Source: Maribacter sp.
GTDB lineage: Bacteria; Bacteroidota; Bacteroidia; Flavobacteriales; Flavobacteriaceae
Assembly: GCA_020629285.1 (NCBI GenBank)
Contig: JAHDDP010000010.1
Span: 1-64,000 of the forward strand
DNA: 64,000 bases
Reading direction: 5' to 3'
Within the stretch, counting starts at the first letter, position 1. Each line of letters begins with the position of its first letter. The notes below the pieces were generated by a model, which saw only the letters and a list, made by a program, of their open reading frames with translations, did not search any database and was not told where the DNA came from. Shown here one piece after another: positions 26,012 through 34,049 of this stretch. Both the position numbers and the translations under genes were made by a program.

Positions 26012-27115
26012 ATGAATAGTAAAGTAAGTTTGCTTATCGCAATTATCGGATTGATTATTTTAAACAGTTGTAAGGTGGAAGAATCTAAAAACGAAGAAGT
26101 TCTTTTCGTAGGAACGTATACGGATAATGGCAGTGAGGGAATATATAAATTCAATTTAAACTTAGGTACCGGTGAATTGACAAACCAAACTTTAGTTGCT
26201 AAGATGAAAAACCCATCTTACATATCATTTTCTCCGGATAGAAATTCTTTATATGCCGTAAGCGAAGTAGATGATTATAAAAAGGACGATGGGTCAATTA
26301 CCACATTCAGAGTAAAGGATACTTCTCTTATATATGTAGAAGAACAATCTACACATGGCGCTAACCCATGTTTTGTAGGTGTAAGTAATGATGGCAATCT
26401 AGTGGCAGCAGCAAACTACTCTGGTGGTAATGTGGCAATATATAATGCTTTGGAAAATGGAAATCTAAAACCTTCTCCTCAAATTATAGATCATAAAGTT
26501 TTGGATTCTACTAGGAAAGCTCATGCACATATGGCATCGTTCTTAAACGGAGAATTAATGGTGTCTGATTTAGGTCTTGACCGAATTAAAAAGTACACAG
26601 CGTCCAATAATAATTTTGTTCCAAGCGATCAAAAAGAGTTGGTGGTTGCTGAAGGTGCTGGACCAAGACATTTTGTTGCTTCTAATGATGCAGAATTTCT
26701 TTATGTAATCAATGAATTAAACTCTACTATTACCATGTTTCAGAAAGAAGATGGAAAGTATTATGGTAAACAAACGTATGATACTGTAGCATCAGATTTT
26801 GAAGGTGAGAGTTTTTGTGCCGATCTTCATTTATCACCAGATGGTAAATTTCTATATGGAACAAATAGAGGGGAGAATACAGTAGTAATATTCAAGGTAG
26901 ATGATACTACTGGAAAATTAGAATTGGTAGGTAGAGCGTCTGTTAAGGGCGATTGGCCAAGAAACTTTACTATTGACCCCACTGGTAAATATGTACTGGT
27001 AGCAAATCAACGTAGCAACAATATTGTTGTTTTTAATAGAGATGCAGTAAATGGCACTCTACGTTTTGTAAGCCAAGTTGATTTGCCTAGTCCAGTATGT
27101 TTAAAATTCTATTAA
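26012..27115 (+). CDS. Lactonase-family beta-propeller lipoprotein (YkgB/Pgl-like)
   Basis: 367 residues. Lipoprotein signal ('LIGLIILNSC' type, Cys20), then a seven-bladed propeller of the PF10282 lactonase family: 'LFVGTYTDNGSEGIYKFNLN', 'PSYISFSPDRNSLYAVSEV', 'HGANPCFVGVSNDGNLVAAA', 'KAHAHMASFLNG', 'GAGPRHFVASNDAEFLYVIN', 'ADLHLSPDGKFLYGTNRGEN', 'GDWPRNFTIDPTGKYVLVAN'. Cytosolic relatives hydrolyse 6-phosphogluconolactone; this copy is lipidated, so it probably acts on an external sugar lactone. Its stop overlaps the convergent thioredoxin stop by 4 bp. Confidence 0.88.
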   Translation: MNSKVSLLIAIIGLIILNSCKVEESKNEEVLFVGTYTDNGSEGIYKFNLNLGTGELTNQTLVAKMKNPSYISFSPDRNSLYAVSEVDDYKKDDGSITTFRVKDTSLIYVEEQSTHGANPCFVGVSNDGNLVAAANYSGGNVAIYNALENGNLKPSPQIIDHKVLDSTRKAHAHMASFLNGELMVSDLGLDRIKKYTASNNNFVPSDQKELVVAEGAGPRHFVASNDAEFLYVINELNSTITMFQKEDGKYYGKQTYDTVASDFEGESFCADLHLSPDGKFLYGTNRGENTVVIFKVDDTTGKLELVGRASVKGDWPRNFTIDPTGKYVLVANQRSNNIVVFNRDAVNGTLRFVSQVDLPSPVCLKFY

Positions 27116-27408
27116 TTAGAATTTATAATTTGTAATAAGTCATTTTTTGGCACTACCCCAGATTGTCTCCAAACCTGCTTTCCATCTTTAAAAAGAATCA
27201 TGGTAGGCACACCTCTAACTTGGTATTGAGATGCCAATGTTTGATTTTTATCTACGTCGATTTTTACGACTTTAATAGCGTCTCCTAAATCGGTTTTCAC
27301 GTCCTTTAGAATAGGAGCTAGCGTTTTACAAGGTCCACACCAGTCAGCAAAAAAGTCTACTAAAACTGGAGTGTCCCCTTTGATGATATCAGAAAATGAT
27401 GCTTTCAT
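27112..27408 (-). CDS. trxA: Thioredoxin
   Basis: 98 residues, compact thioredoxin fold with 'VDFFADWCGPCKTLAPIL' (active-site Cys-Gly-Pro-Cys about 24-29) and the cis-Pro segment 'YQVRGVPTMILFKDGKQV'. No signal peptide: cytosolic disulfide reductant. It is a minimal version of the family. The DsbA/FrnE-type gene lies 44 bp upstream on the same strand, suggesting a small thiol-redox unit. Confidence 0.93.
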   Translation of the reverse strand: MKASFSDIIKGDTPVLVDFFADWCGPCKTLAPILKDVKTDLGDAIKVVKIDVDKNQTLASQYQVRGVPTMILFKDGKQVWRQSGVVPKNDLLQIINSN

Positions 27409-27452
27409 ATCTTTTGTTTTATAATTAATAATAATTTTTAGCTAGTATTGAA

Positions 27453-28142
27453 TTAGCAAATTCCTGTAGAAGGATCACAACTATCACCCGTAGCGATTAT
27501 TTTTAATGGTGCTACTTGTTGAAAAGCTTCTAGAAAAGCTGCGGGTGGTTGTGCACCACTAATACCGAACTTGTCATTGATAATAAAGAAAGGCACACTG
27601 TTGACACCGCGTTGCTGGTAATGCGCAATTTCTTGTTTTACTGCATAGGCAATAGCGTCGTCATTTATAACTTTTTCTGTTTTTTCTGCCGTCCAATCAT
27701 ATTCTGCCATAATGGAACTTAGAACGGCAAAATCGTTTAAATGAAGATTTTCATCAAAGTATGCTTTCATAAAACGTTCTTTCAAAGCATCTTTAAAACC
27801 CTCTTCACCTGCCACATGTAAAAGTTGATGTAACGGTAATGTATTTACCGCCAACCATTCCTTTCCAAAGTTGAAGTTGATACCTTCTTCTTTTCCGCTT
27901 TCTTCTAAACGTTTCGTCATTTCCAGAGGTCCGTCTACACTACCAAATTTATTGGTAAGGTAAGTATCCCTGTCTAGTCCTTCCTTTGGTATATTTGGAT
28001 CTAATTGAAATGGGTGCCACTCAATTTCTATCTCGGCGCCATCCCATTCTTTTATTGCTTTTTCTAATCTTTTCTTACCAACATAACACCATGGGCAAGC
28101 AACATCAGAAACTATATCTATTTTTATTTTATCGTTTTGCAT
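27453..28142 (-). CDS. DsbA/FrnE-family oxidoreductase
   Basis: 229 residues with an N-terminal thioredoxin half 'IDIVSDVACPWCYVGKKRLE' (active-site Cys-Pro-Trp-Cys at about 16-19), an inserted helical domain (about 45-170), and the closing 'GVNSVPFFIINDKFGISGAQ' with the cis-Pro. The C-terminus 'SCDPSTGIC' adds two cysteines, a feature seen in FrnE-like proteins. No signal peptide, so it is a cytosolic relative, not periplasmic DsbA. It is upstream of trxA. Confidence 0.9.
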   Translation of the reverse strand: MQNDKIKIDIVSDVACPWCYVGKKRLEKAIKEWDGAEIEIEWHPFQLDPNIPKEGLDRDTYLTNKFGSVDGPLEMTKRLEESGKEEGINFNFGKEWLAVNTLPLHQLLHVAGEEGFKDALKERFMKAYFDENLHLNDFAVLSSIMAEYDWTAEKTEKVINDDAIAYAVKQEIAHYQQRGVNSVPFFIINDKFGISGAQPPAAFLEAFQQVAPLKIIATGDSCDPSTGIC

Positions 28143-28224
28143 ATATCAATCATTTAGTACCTAATTGGTCGTAAAAAGTAGTAAAAACATACTTTATAAA
28201 ATGACAACGAGTAATTGGTAAAAA

Positions 28225-28256
28225 GAAAACCCTTTCATGGTCATGAAAGGGTTTTC
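28225..28256 (-). terminator. Terminator of cytochrome c gene (15-bp perfect hairpin)
   Basis: GAAAACCCTTTCATG (28225-28239) is perfectly complementary to CATGAAAGGGTTTTC (28242-28256). On the minus strand it is followed by TTTTT. It ends the transcript of the cytochrome c gene that stops at 28279. Confidence 0.85.
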
Positions 28257-28278
28257 GATATTAGGTTGGCGTTTAACT

Positions 28279-28758
28279 TTATAGCGTACGCAAATACTCT
28301 GCTAAGTTACGAGCTTCCTCTTCATTTAAATTCTGATTAAGCATAATTGCATTGTTGTATTCTTTCAATAATGCTTTAGCAATAGGATCTTCTTTCAACA
28401 TTTTATCAGGATTGATAATCATGTTCATTACCCATTCTGGGCTTCTACGTTCGTAAACACCTTTCAATGCCGGACCGATCATACGTTGCTCTGCCATATG
28501 GCAAGCCGTACATATAGCTTGAAATTTTTCTTTACCTGCAGCGGCCATTTCTTCGTTTACTGCCTCGTCAAAAGTAACGCTGGTTATCGGACCAACACCT
28601 TTGTTATCTAAATCAACAGGAACGCCTTCACTTGCCGTTTCTTTTTTAACTTCTTTTTTGGTTCTGTTCATTTCAAAACCATCTTTTTTCTCTTCCTTTT
28701 TCTCACCACAACTAATGATCATTGTGCTAAGAGCTAATAAAGTGAATAATTTGCGCAT
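28279..28758 (-). CDS. Monohaem cytochrome c lipoprotein
   Basis: 159 residues. Lipoprotein signal (Cys17 after 'LSTMIIS'), a Lys/Glu-rich linker (20-45), then a class I cytochrome c: haem motif 'CTACHMAEQRMIGPALKGVY' and probable axial Met in 'YNNAIMLNQNLNEEEARNLA'. It carries electrons at the outer face of a membrane, for example to a terminal oxidase. Own terminator and no close partner gene, so its oxidase cannot be named. Confidence 0.9.
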   Translation of the reverse strand: MRKLFTLLALSTMIISCGEKKEEKKDGFEMNRTKKEVKKETASEGVPVDLDNKGVGPITSVTFDEAVNEEMAAAGKEKFQAICTACHMAEQRMIGPALKGVYERRSPEWVMNMIINPDKMLKEDPIAKALLKEYNNAIMLNQNLNEEEARNLAEYLRTL

Positions 28759-28897
28759 ACGTTACTATCTTTTAAGTGTTGTCTGTAAATGAGCAACTAA
28801 TATATGAATTTTTGCGGGTTGAAGTATGTTTTAATATGTATGTAGTTAAGTTTTTAACTAATATTTTTAAGTAAGTAACAATTTGTGCGAGCGATTT

Positions 28898-28905
28898 TAT
28901 ATTTG
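28898..28905 (+). promoter_or_regulatory. TATATTTG element pointing antisense into the hydrolase gene
   Basis: TATATTTG followed by GTGCGC matches TAnnTTTG, on the plus strand, 11 bases before the 3' end of the minus-strand hydrolase gene. ATTTGTGCG occurs twice (28881-28889, 28901-28909), 20 bp apart. If active, it would produce an antisense RNA. In such AT-rich DNA chance matches are common. Confidence 0.2.
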
Positions 28906-28915
28906 TGCGCTAACC

Positions 28916-29878
28916 TTAGTTTATATTATCTAAGAATTCTAATGTACGCTGCTCCGCGTATGTTAAGTTATTGATGCCGTAGAAACCAACATGACCACCA
29001 TATTTAGGCATTTCAAGAAAAAGTTTGCTGTGGTGTTTGGCAATTTCTATAGGATAACACTGGGGCCCTAAAAAAGAATCGTTTAGTGCATTGATTATTA
29101 GAGTAGGTACTTTGATCTTGTTTAAGAACTGAAGACTGCTACTTTTGGCATAGTAGTCCATAGCATCTTTAAAACCGTGTGCTCTACTGGTGTAAAAATC
29201 ATCAAAATCTTTAAGTGTTTTAATGTTTTCGATATCTGAATTTGTAATAAGGTTAGGAAATAATTCTTGCTTTAGCTTTAGTTTTTTTATGAGGTTTCCC
29301 TTGAACCGTTTGGCATAAATTGCATTCTTAAACTGAAGTAACTGGTGCAGTGAATCTGCCAATTGGCAAGGCACTGAAATGGCAACTGCTCCTTTAATTT
29401 CTGTAGCCCTTTCTCTTTTTTCACCTAAATATTTTAAAAGTAGGTTGCCACCAAGGCTAAAACCATGAAGGTAAATACTTTGGTATTCATCTAAATTTAG
29501 AACATGTTCAATAACCGCTTGTAAATCTTCGGTTGCTCCAGAGTGGTAAGACCTGAATAGTTTATTGGCGGTACCACTGCATCCTCTTAAATTAATGGCG
29601 CAAACGTCATAGCCAGATTGTGTTAAAACTTTAGCACTACCTTTAATATAGGCTCTCTTTGAACTTCCTTCCAGACCATGGATTATGATAACCAATTTTT
29701 GGGATGGAGATGAAGCATAGCTCCAGTCCGTGTCTAAAAAATCAGAATCTGGTAGGGTGATCCGAATTCGAATTTGCTCTAATTCATCTACTTTTCTGAC
29801 TAAACCTGAATATATGGTAGATAGGTGTCCGCTCTTGAAAAACAATGGCGGATTATATGTAGAGTCAATTAAAGGCAT
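28916..29878 (-). CDS. YheT-like alpha/beta-hydrolase
   Basis: 320 residues. YheT signature elements: 'PPLFFKSGHLSTIYSGLVRK' near the N-terminus, oxyanion 'VIIHGLEGSSKRAYI', 'CAINLRGCSGTANKLFRSYH', the nucleophile elbow 'LHGFSLGGNLLLKYLGE', Asp in 'IINALNDSFL', and catalytic His in 'MPKYGGHVGFYG'. YheT enzymes are carboxylesterases on short acyl esters in the cytosol; physiological substrate unknown. It follows the nitronate monooxygenase gene by 25 bp and is probably co-transcribed. Confidence 0.88.
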   Translation of the reverse strand: MPLIDSTYNPPLFFKSGHLSTIYSGLVRKVDELEQIRIRITLPDSDFLDTDWSYASSPSQKLVIIIHGLEGSSKRAYIKGSAKVLTQSGYDVCAINLRGCSGTANKLFRSYHSGATEDLQAVIEHVLNLDEYQSIYLHGFSLGGNLLLKYLGEKRERATEIKGAVAISVPCQLADSLHQLLQFKNAIYAKRFKGNLIKKLKLKQELFPNLITNSDIENIKTLKDFDDFYTSRAHGFKDAMDYYAKSSSLQFLNKIKVPTLIINALNDSFLGPQCYPIEIAKHHSKLFLEMPKYGGHVGFYGINNLTYAEQRTLEFLDNIN

Positions 29879-29903
29879 CTATTTGTAAAAGCTAAAATGA
29901 TAT

Positions 29904-30878
29904 TTACTTAGGGTATATTTCCAAAACTTTAATTTGCTCTTCTATAGCCTCTTTAAATTCCGTTTTTAAATGAGATACTAATTCAGTTACAGCTATAGAA
30001 TCGTCAATGAGTGCAGAACCTTGACCTGCAGACCAAATGGTTTTCCATGCTTTGGCTTCAGTATTCATTTCTTTTCCAAAATCAATTTTTACATCTTTTT
30101 TAAGGTCTTCTTCTGTGATACCCGCAGCTTTTAAACTAGCACCTAAAAAATTGGCGTGTACACCAGAAATTGAAGCGGTATAAACCACATCGCTGGCACC
30201 TGCATCAATAATCATCTGTCTATATTCAGGGGTGGCTTTGCTTTCATTTGTATTTATGAATCTGGTACCCATATAAGCTAAATCAGCACCCATTTGTAGG
30301 GCAGATGCAATGTCTCTCCCGGTACTAATACAACCTGAAAGAAGAATAGTCTTATGGTAGAATTTCTTTATTTCAGCAACCAATGGCATTGGGTTGATCG
30401 TACCTGCATGACCACCGGCACCGGCAGCAACAAGTATTAATCCGTCTACACCGGCTTCGGCTGCTTTCTCTGCATGACGCTTTTTAATAATATCGTGAAA
30501 AACCAGACCGCCATAACTATGAATAGCATCTACTACTTCAGAAACAGCACCTAACGAAGTAATGATCAATGGTACTTTGTGCTTAATACATAATTTTACA
30601 TCTGCTTCTAATCTTGGGTTTGTTGCGTGTACAATTAAGTTTACACCAAACGGAGCAGCTTTTTTGCCTGTTTCTTCTTCAAAAGTCTTTAAGGCAGATT
30701 TTATTTCAATAAGCCATTCTTCAAAACCTTCGCTGGTACGTTGGTTCAATGCAGGAAAAGTACCAACTATGCCATTTTTACAACACTCAATAACCAATTG
30801 TGGTCCAGAAATTAAAAACATTGGTGCTGCAACTGCAGGCAAGGATAACTCTTTAATGAATGCGGGTTTATTTGACAT
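29904..30878 (-). CDS. Nitronate monooxygenase-like FMN enzyme
   Basis: 324 residues, NMO/2-nitropropane dioxygenase TIM barrel: 'LPAVAAPMFLISGPQLVIEC', 'APFGVNLIVHATNPR', 'VPLIITSLGAVSEVVDAIHS', 'VDGLILVAAGAGGHAGTINP' and 'ILLSGCISTGRDIASALQMG' plus 'ADLAYMGTRFINTNES'. It binds FMN and oxidises nitronates or related compounds; many bacterial members detoxify propionate-3-nitronate. Others act as enoyl-ACP reductase FabK-like proteins, so substrate stays open. First gene of a two-gene minus-strand unit with the YheT-like hydrolase; divergent from the thioesterase gene. Confidence 0.87.
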   Translation of the reverse strand: MSNKPAFIKELSLPAVAAPMFLISGPQLVIECCKNGIVGTFPALNQRTSEGFEEWLIEIKSALKTFEEETGKKAAPFGVNLIVHATNPRLEADVKLCIKHKVPLIITSLGAVSEVVDAIHSYGGLVFHDIIKKRHAEKAAEAGVDGLILVAAGAGGHAGTINPMPLVAEIKKFYHKTILLSGCISTGRDIASALQMGADLAYMGTRFINTNESKATPEYRQMIIDAGASDVVYTASISGVHANFLGASLKAAGITEEDLKKDVKIDFGKEMNTEAKAWKTIWSAGQGSALIDDSIAVTELVSHLKTEFKEAIEEQIKVLEIYPK

Positions 30879-31000
30879 AGTGATGTAAATTTTGAACGTG
30901 ATTTAAAAATAACTATAAAAAACGATGTTCTTTAGTTCTTACATTTCAAAACTATGGTATTTTTATAAAGTATTATGCATGCATAGCAAAAAATATTAGA

Positions 31001-31474
31001 ATGTATACAAAGGATTTTGAAGTACGGTGGAGTGATATTGATGCGAATCGTCATTTGGCGAACTCGGCGTTTGTCAACTTTATGAGCCACACAAGATTGG
31101 CTTTTTTAATGGAACTTGGTTTTGATCAAAAGACTATGGTAGACTATAAAATAGGTCCCGTGGCATTCTATGAACATATGTATTATTTTAAGGAAGCCTT
31201 CTTAGGAAATAAGATTAAAGTTTCTTTGGAAATAAAAGGGTTGAGCGAAGATGGAAAGTTTTTTGCATTCAATCATGATTTTTATAATGAAAAAGGAGAA
31301 AATATAGCGCGTTGTGAAATGATGGGCGCTTGGATCGATTTAAAATCAAGAAAACTAACAGGTCTAGCAGAAGAATTGTTAAGTAGGTTCAGTGAGCTAG
31401 AAAAAGCAGATGGTTTCAAGGTTTTGACCAAGCAAGATACAAGACGATTTTTGAAAATTCCTAAAAATATATAA
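31001..31474 (+). CDS. Acyl-CoA/acyl-ACP thioesterase (4HBT hot-dog fold)
   Basis: 157 residues. The hot-dog thioesterase motif is at the N-terminus: 'FEVRWSDIDANRHLANSAFV' with the catalytic Asp and the following His-containing helix 'NFMSHTRLAFLMELGF'. The remainder forms the expected strands 'PVAFYEHMYYFKEAF', 'IKVSLEIKGLSEDGKFFAFN' and 'ARCEMMGAWIDLKSRKL'. It hydrolyses acyl thioesters in the cytosol. Close in length to FcbC/YbgC-like enzymes. Monocistronic by spacing (110 bp to the next gene). Confidence 0.9.
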   Translation: MYTKDFEVRWSDIDANRHLANSAFVNFMSHTRLAFLMELGFDQKTMVDYKIGPVAFYEHMYYFKEAFLGNKIKVSLEIKGLSEDGKFFAFNHDFYNEKGENIARCEMMGAWIDLKSRKLTGLAEELLSRFSELEKADGFKVLTKQDTRRFLKIPKNI

Positions 31475-31584
31475 GAATTATAGTGTTAATTTTTTTATTT
31501 TTAAATATTCGAATGAATTACAGTTAGTACCCCCCTCTTTGACTGTTAAGTTATAATAACCAACAACGCTAACATTTATATTTA

Positions 31585-32202
31585 ATGGTCAGTCTACCAG
31601 AAGAAATTTTTAAAGAAACCTATGGTAAAGTAAAAAAATTGATTGTAACCAAAAAATTGGTTCCAGGGCAGCTCATTACCGAACATAGGCTGATACATAC
31701 TTTGAATATCAAAGATGATACTGTGCCAGTAGTACTATTACAATTGAAACAAGAAAGTCTTTTAGTAGGTAGTTTGGATCATGATCTTTCAGTTAGAGAA
31801 TTGTGTGAACAAGAAATCACAGAAATGTTCGATTGTAGAATTGCGTTGGAAACCATGGCGGTAAAATTATTTACACGCAATGCCCCGCAATCTAAAATTG
31901 ACGATTTAAGAAGTCTTTTGGTACCATTTGAAAGTGGACCAAAAAACGGATATGTGTTTTATAAAATTGACCGATATTTTCACGAGTATATTGTTAAAAA
32001 TTGTGGTAATAGAACATTGTATCAAATGTACAAATCGGCTAAAATATTGTCATTTATGGATTTGGTCGGTTTAAATAGACCTTTACATATGATTTTGCAA
32101 GAGCATCTTGACCTGGTATCTGCTATGCATCACCGTGATGAAAACAAAGCTGTCGAATTGTTGATCTTGAATTTAGAAAACGCAAAGCAATCGCATGTTT
32201 AA
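31585..32202 (+). CDS. GntR/FCD-type regulator with atypical DNA-binding half
   Basis: 205 residues. The C-terminal FCD ligand domain (about 75-200) is clear: 'LCEQEITEMFDCRIALETMA', 'FYKIDRYFHEYIVKNCGNRT', 'HMILQEHLDLVSAMHHRDEN'. The N-terminal part (5-65) keeps the GntR opening 'KLVPGQLITEHRLIHTL' but the recognition-helix stretch reads 'NIKDDTVPVVLLQLKQESLL' instead of the usual SRTPVREAL, so DNA binding may be altered or lost. Its stop overlaps the convergent EamA stop by 4 bp (TTAA). Ligand unknown; FCD domains commonly bind metal and small acids. Confidence 0.78.
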   Translation: MVSLPEEIFKETYGKVKKLIVTKKLVPGQLITEHRLIHTLNIKDDTVPVVLLQLKQESLLVGSLDHDLSVRELCEQEITEMFDCRIALETMAVKLFTRNAPQSKIDDLRSLLVPFESGPKNGYVFYKIDRYFHEYIVKNCGNRTLYQMYKSAKILSFMDLVGLNRPLHMILQEHLDLVSAMHHRDENKAVELLILNLENAKQSHV

Positions 32203-33101
32203 TTCTCTTGTAGTGGTTTTTTAGGTTTTTTGCTAGAAAGATACACACCAACTAATACAAAACAAGCGGCAAAAATTTTAAGGGTTGTAATAGAATCTTG
32301 ACCTGTTAGAACTGCATAAGCTATACCTAGTAATGGTTGTACGTAAACAAAGGCGCTTAGTGTAGAAGCTTTCAATTGGGTGAGCGCAAAAATATTGAAT
32401 AGGTATGTGCAAAAGGTGGTTCCTATAATTACAAAGCCAATTCCAAAATAAGCCTCAAAAGGTAATGTGCTCCAAGAAATTTCCATGAATTCTTGATAAC
32501 CAAAAGGAAGGCAAATGAGCACACCTAAAGAAAATAACCATTTCATAAATGTAAACGGATGATACTTGCTGATCAGCACTTTAACAAGTACCAAATAAGA
32601 TCCATAAAACATAGAATTCAAAAAAATCAGAAAATTGCCAAGGGGAATATTGGGGGCGTCTTGTCTAACTTCAGCACTAAATAATATGAGACCTAGTGCA
32701 CCTAGCAGGCCTATTGTAATACCAATGATTTTTCTACTGGAAATTTTTTCCTTTAAAATGACCGTAGACAATATTAGTACAATAATTGGTGAAGTTGTAA
32801 TCAATACTGCACTATTAATTGGAGTTGAAAGCGATAGGCCTTTAAAGAAAACCAACATGTTAAAAGCCATGCCCAATAACGCACAAACTAGCATTCTAAG
32901 ATAATCTTTACGGTCAATACGTTCTTTTGGTCCTAAAGGGGAAATCAACCAAAATAAAATTGCAGCACCTAGAACTCTAAGAATAATAAACCCGAAGGGT
33001 TGCACATAGTGGGGCATAACCCCTTTTGCAATGGTGTGGTTTAAAGCATATATTGTTGTAGCTCCAATAGCGGCAAATATGGCTAACAGTCTTTTACTCA
33101 C
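32199..33101 (-). CDS. EamA-family (DMT) transporter
   Basis: 300 residues with ten hydrophobic helices arranged as two EamA repeats (about 5-140 and 155-290). Signature stretches: 'FAAIGATTIYALNHTIAKGV' at the start, 'NSAVLITTSPIIVLILSTVI' with 'LKEKISSRKIIGITIGLLGA', and the second copy 'STLSAFVYVQPLLGIAYAVL'. It exports or imports small metabolites such as amino acids. Inner membrane. The start codon overlaps the ArsC-like gene stop by 4 bp, so the two are co-translated. Confidence 0.9.
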   Translation of the reverse strand: MSKRLLAIFAAIGATTIYALNHTIAKGVMPHYVQPFGFIILRVLGAAILFWLISPLGPKERIDRKDYLRMLVCALLGMAFNMLVFFKGLSLSTPINSAVLITTSPIIVLILSTVILKEKISSRKIIGITIGLLGALGLILFSAEVRQDAPNIPLGNFLIFLNSMFYGSYLVLVKVLISKYHPFTFMKWLFSLGVLICLPFGYQEFMEISWSTLPFEAYFGIGFVIIGTTFCTYLFNIFALTQLKASTLSAFVYVQPLLGIAYAVLTGQDSITTLKIFAACFVLVGVYLSSKKPKKPLQEN

Positions 33102-33451
33102 GAATGAATTGCCGTTTTAGCGGCTTCAACCACTTTTTTACTATTACCAATAAATATTTGTTCATCAACAATGATCACTGGTCGTTTTAAAAAAGTGTAT
33201 TGTTCTATAATCAACGCTTTAAAATCGTCTTCAGAAAGGTTTTGTTCTTTAAGGTTACGTTCTCGGTACAAAACAGCTCTTTTACTGAATAGCGCTTCAT
33301 AGCTGTTAGAAAGCTTATGCATTTCTTCAAGTTGAGAAGTGGTTATAGGTTCTGTTTTTATGTCTTGAAGTTCAAAATCAGAAAGAGGTTGCAATTCTTT
33401 AATGATACGTTGGCAAGTAGAACAAGTGCTTAAGTGATATATTTTTTTCAT
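33098..33451 (-). CDS. ArsC/Spx-family thioredoxin-like protein
   Basis: 117 residues, ArsC fold: CxxC 'CSTCQRIIKEL' (Cys10, Cys13), then 'FLKRPVIIVDEQIFIGN', the conserved 'RPV' cis-Pro motif. Both arsenate reductase (ArsC) and Spx regulators share this scaffold; the CxxC and lack of any ars gene nearby leave the choice open. Cytosolic. First gene of a pair with the EamA transporter, overlapping by 4 bp. Confidence 0.83.
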   Translation of the reverse strand: MKKIYHLSTCSTCQRIIKELQPLSDFELQDIKTEPITTSQLEEMHKLSNSYEALFSKRAVLYRERNLKEQNLSEDDFKALIIEQYTFLKRPVIIVDEQIFIGNSKKVVEAAKTAIHS

Positions 33452-33584
33452 GGGTATGATTTGTAAGGAAGATGCTTTTTAGTCTTTCCGAAAGTAAAAC
33501 ACCTTTGTTTGATGTATACTTTGGAAATACAAAGAAACCTAAATATCATTAATTGTGCTATTTTTACCAAGCATAAAATATGAA

Positions 33585-34049
33585 ATGATGACAGAGAATA
33601 TATATGAGGTAATGTTGCAAAATCGTAAAAACCTACATGCGATATTAACTAAGACTCCGAAAGAAAAGTTACTAAAAATTCCGGCAGGTTTCAATAACAA
33701 TGTCTATTGGAATATCGCACATACTATAGCGACCCAGCAAGTGTTGATATATAAATTCAGTGGTCTTCAAATGCGCATACCTAATGAACTGGTTGCCAAA
33801 TTCGCAAAAGGTACCGTACCAGATGGTACGGCAACAGAAGAGGAAATGATGATGGTGGCAGATTTCTTGATTTCAACGGCAGAATGGCTAAAAGAAGATT
33901 ACGAAACTTCGCTCTTTCAAAATTTTAACGAGTATACCACAAGTGCGCGTGTAACACTCAAAAATGTAGATGATGCAATTGCCTTTAACTTATTTCACGA
34001 AGGGCTTCATATTGGGCAAATCGCTCTTTTGTTAAAACAGTTGACTTAA
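33585..34049 (+). CDS. DinB-family protein
   Basis: 154 residues from the ATG at 33585 (a second ATG follows directly). An upstream GTG at 33555 is rejected because a near-consensus promoter element TATTTTTA lies over it. DinB four-helix bundle: 'NNNVYWNIAHTIATQQVLIY' and 'NLFHEGLHIGQIALLLKQL', giving the His triad that binds a metal in this fold (Nle/DinB/YfiT superfamily). Such proteins are often thiol-dependent transferases or of unknown function. The stop overlaps the convergent DUF3298 stop by 4 bp. Confidence 0.85.
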   Translation: MMTENIYEVMLQNRKNLHAILTKTPKEKLLKIPAGFNNNVYWNIAHTIATQQVLIYKFSGLQMRIPNELVAKFAKGTVPDGTATEEEMMMVADFLISTAEWLKEDYETSLFQNFNEYTTSARVTLKNVDDAIAFNLFHEGLHIGQIALLLKQLT

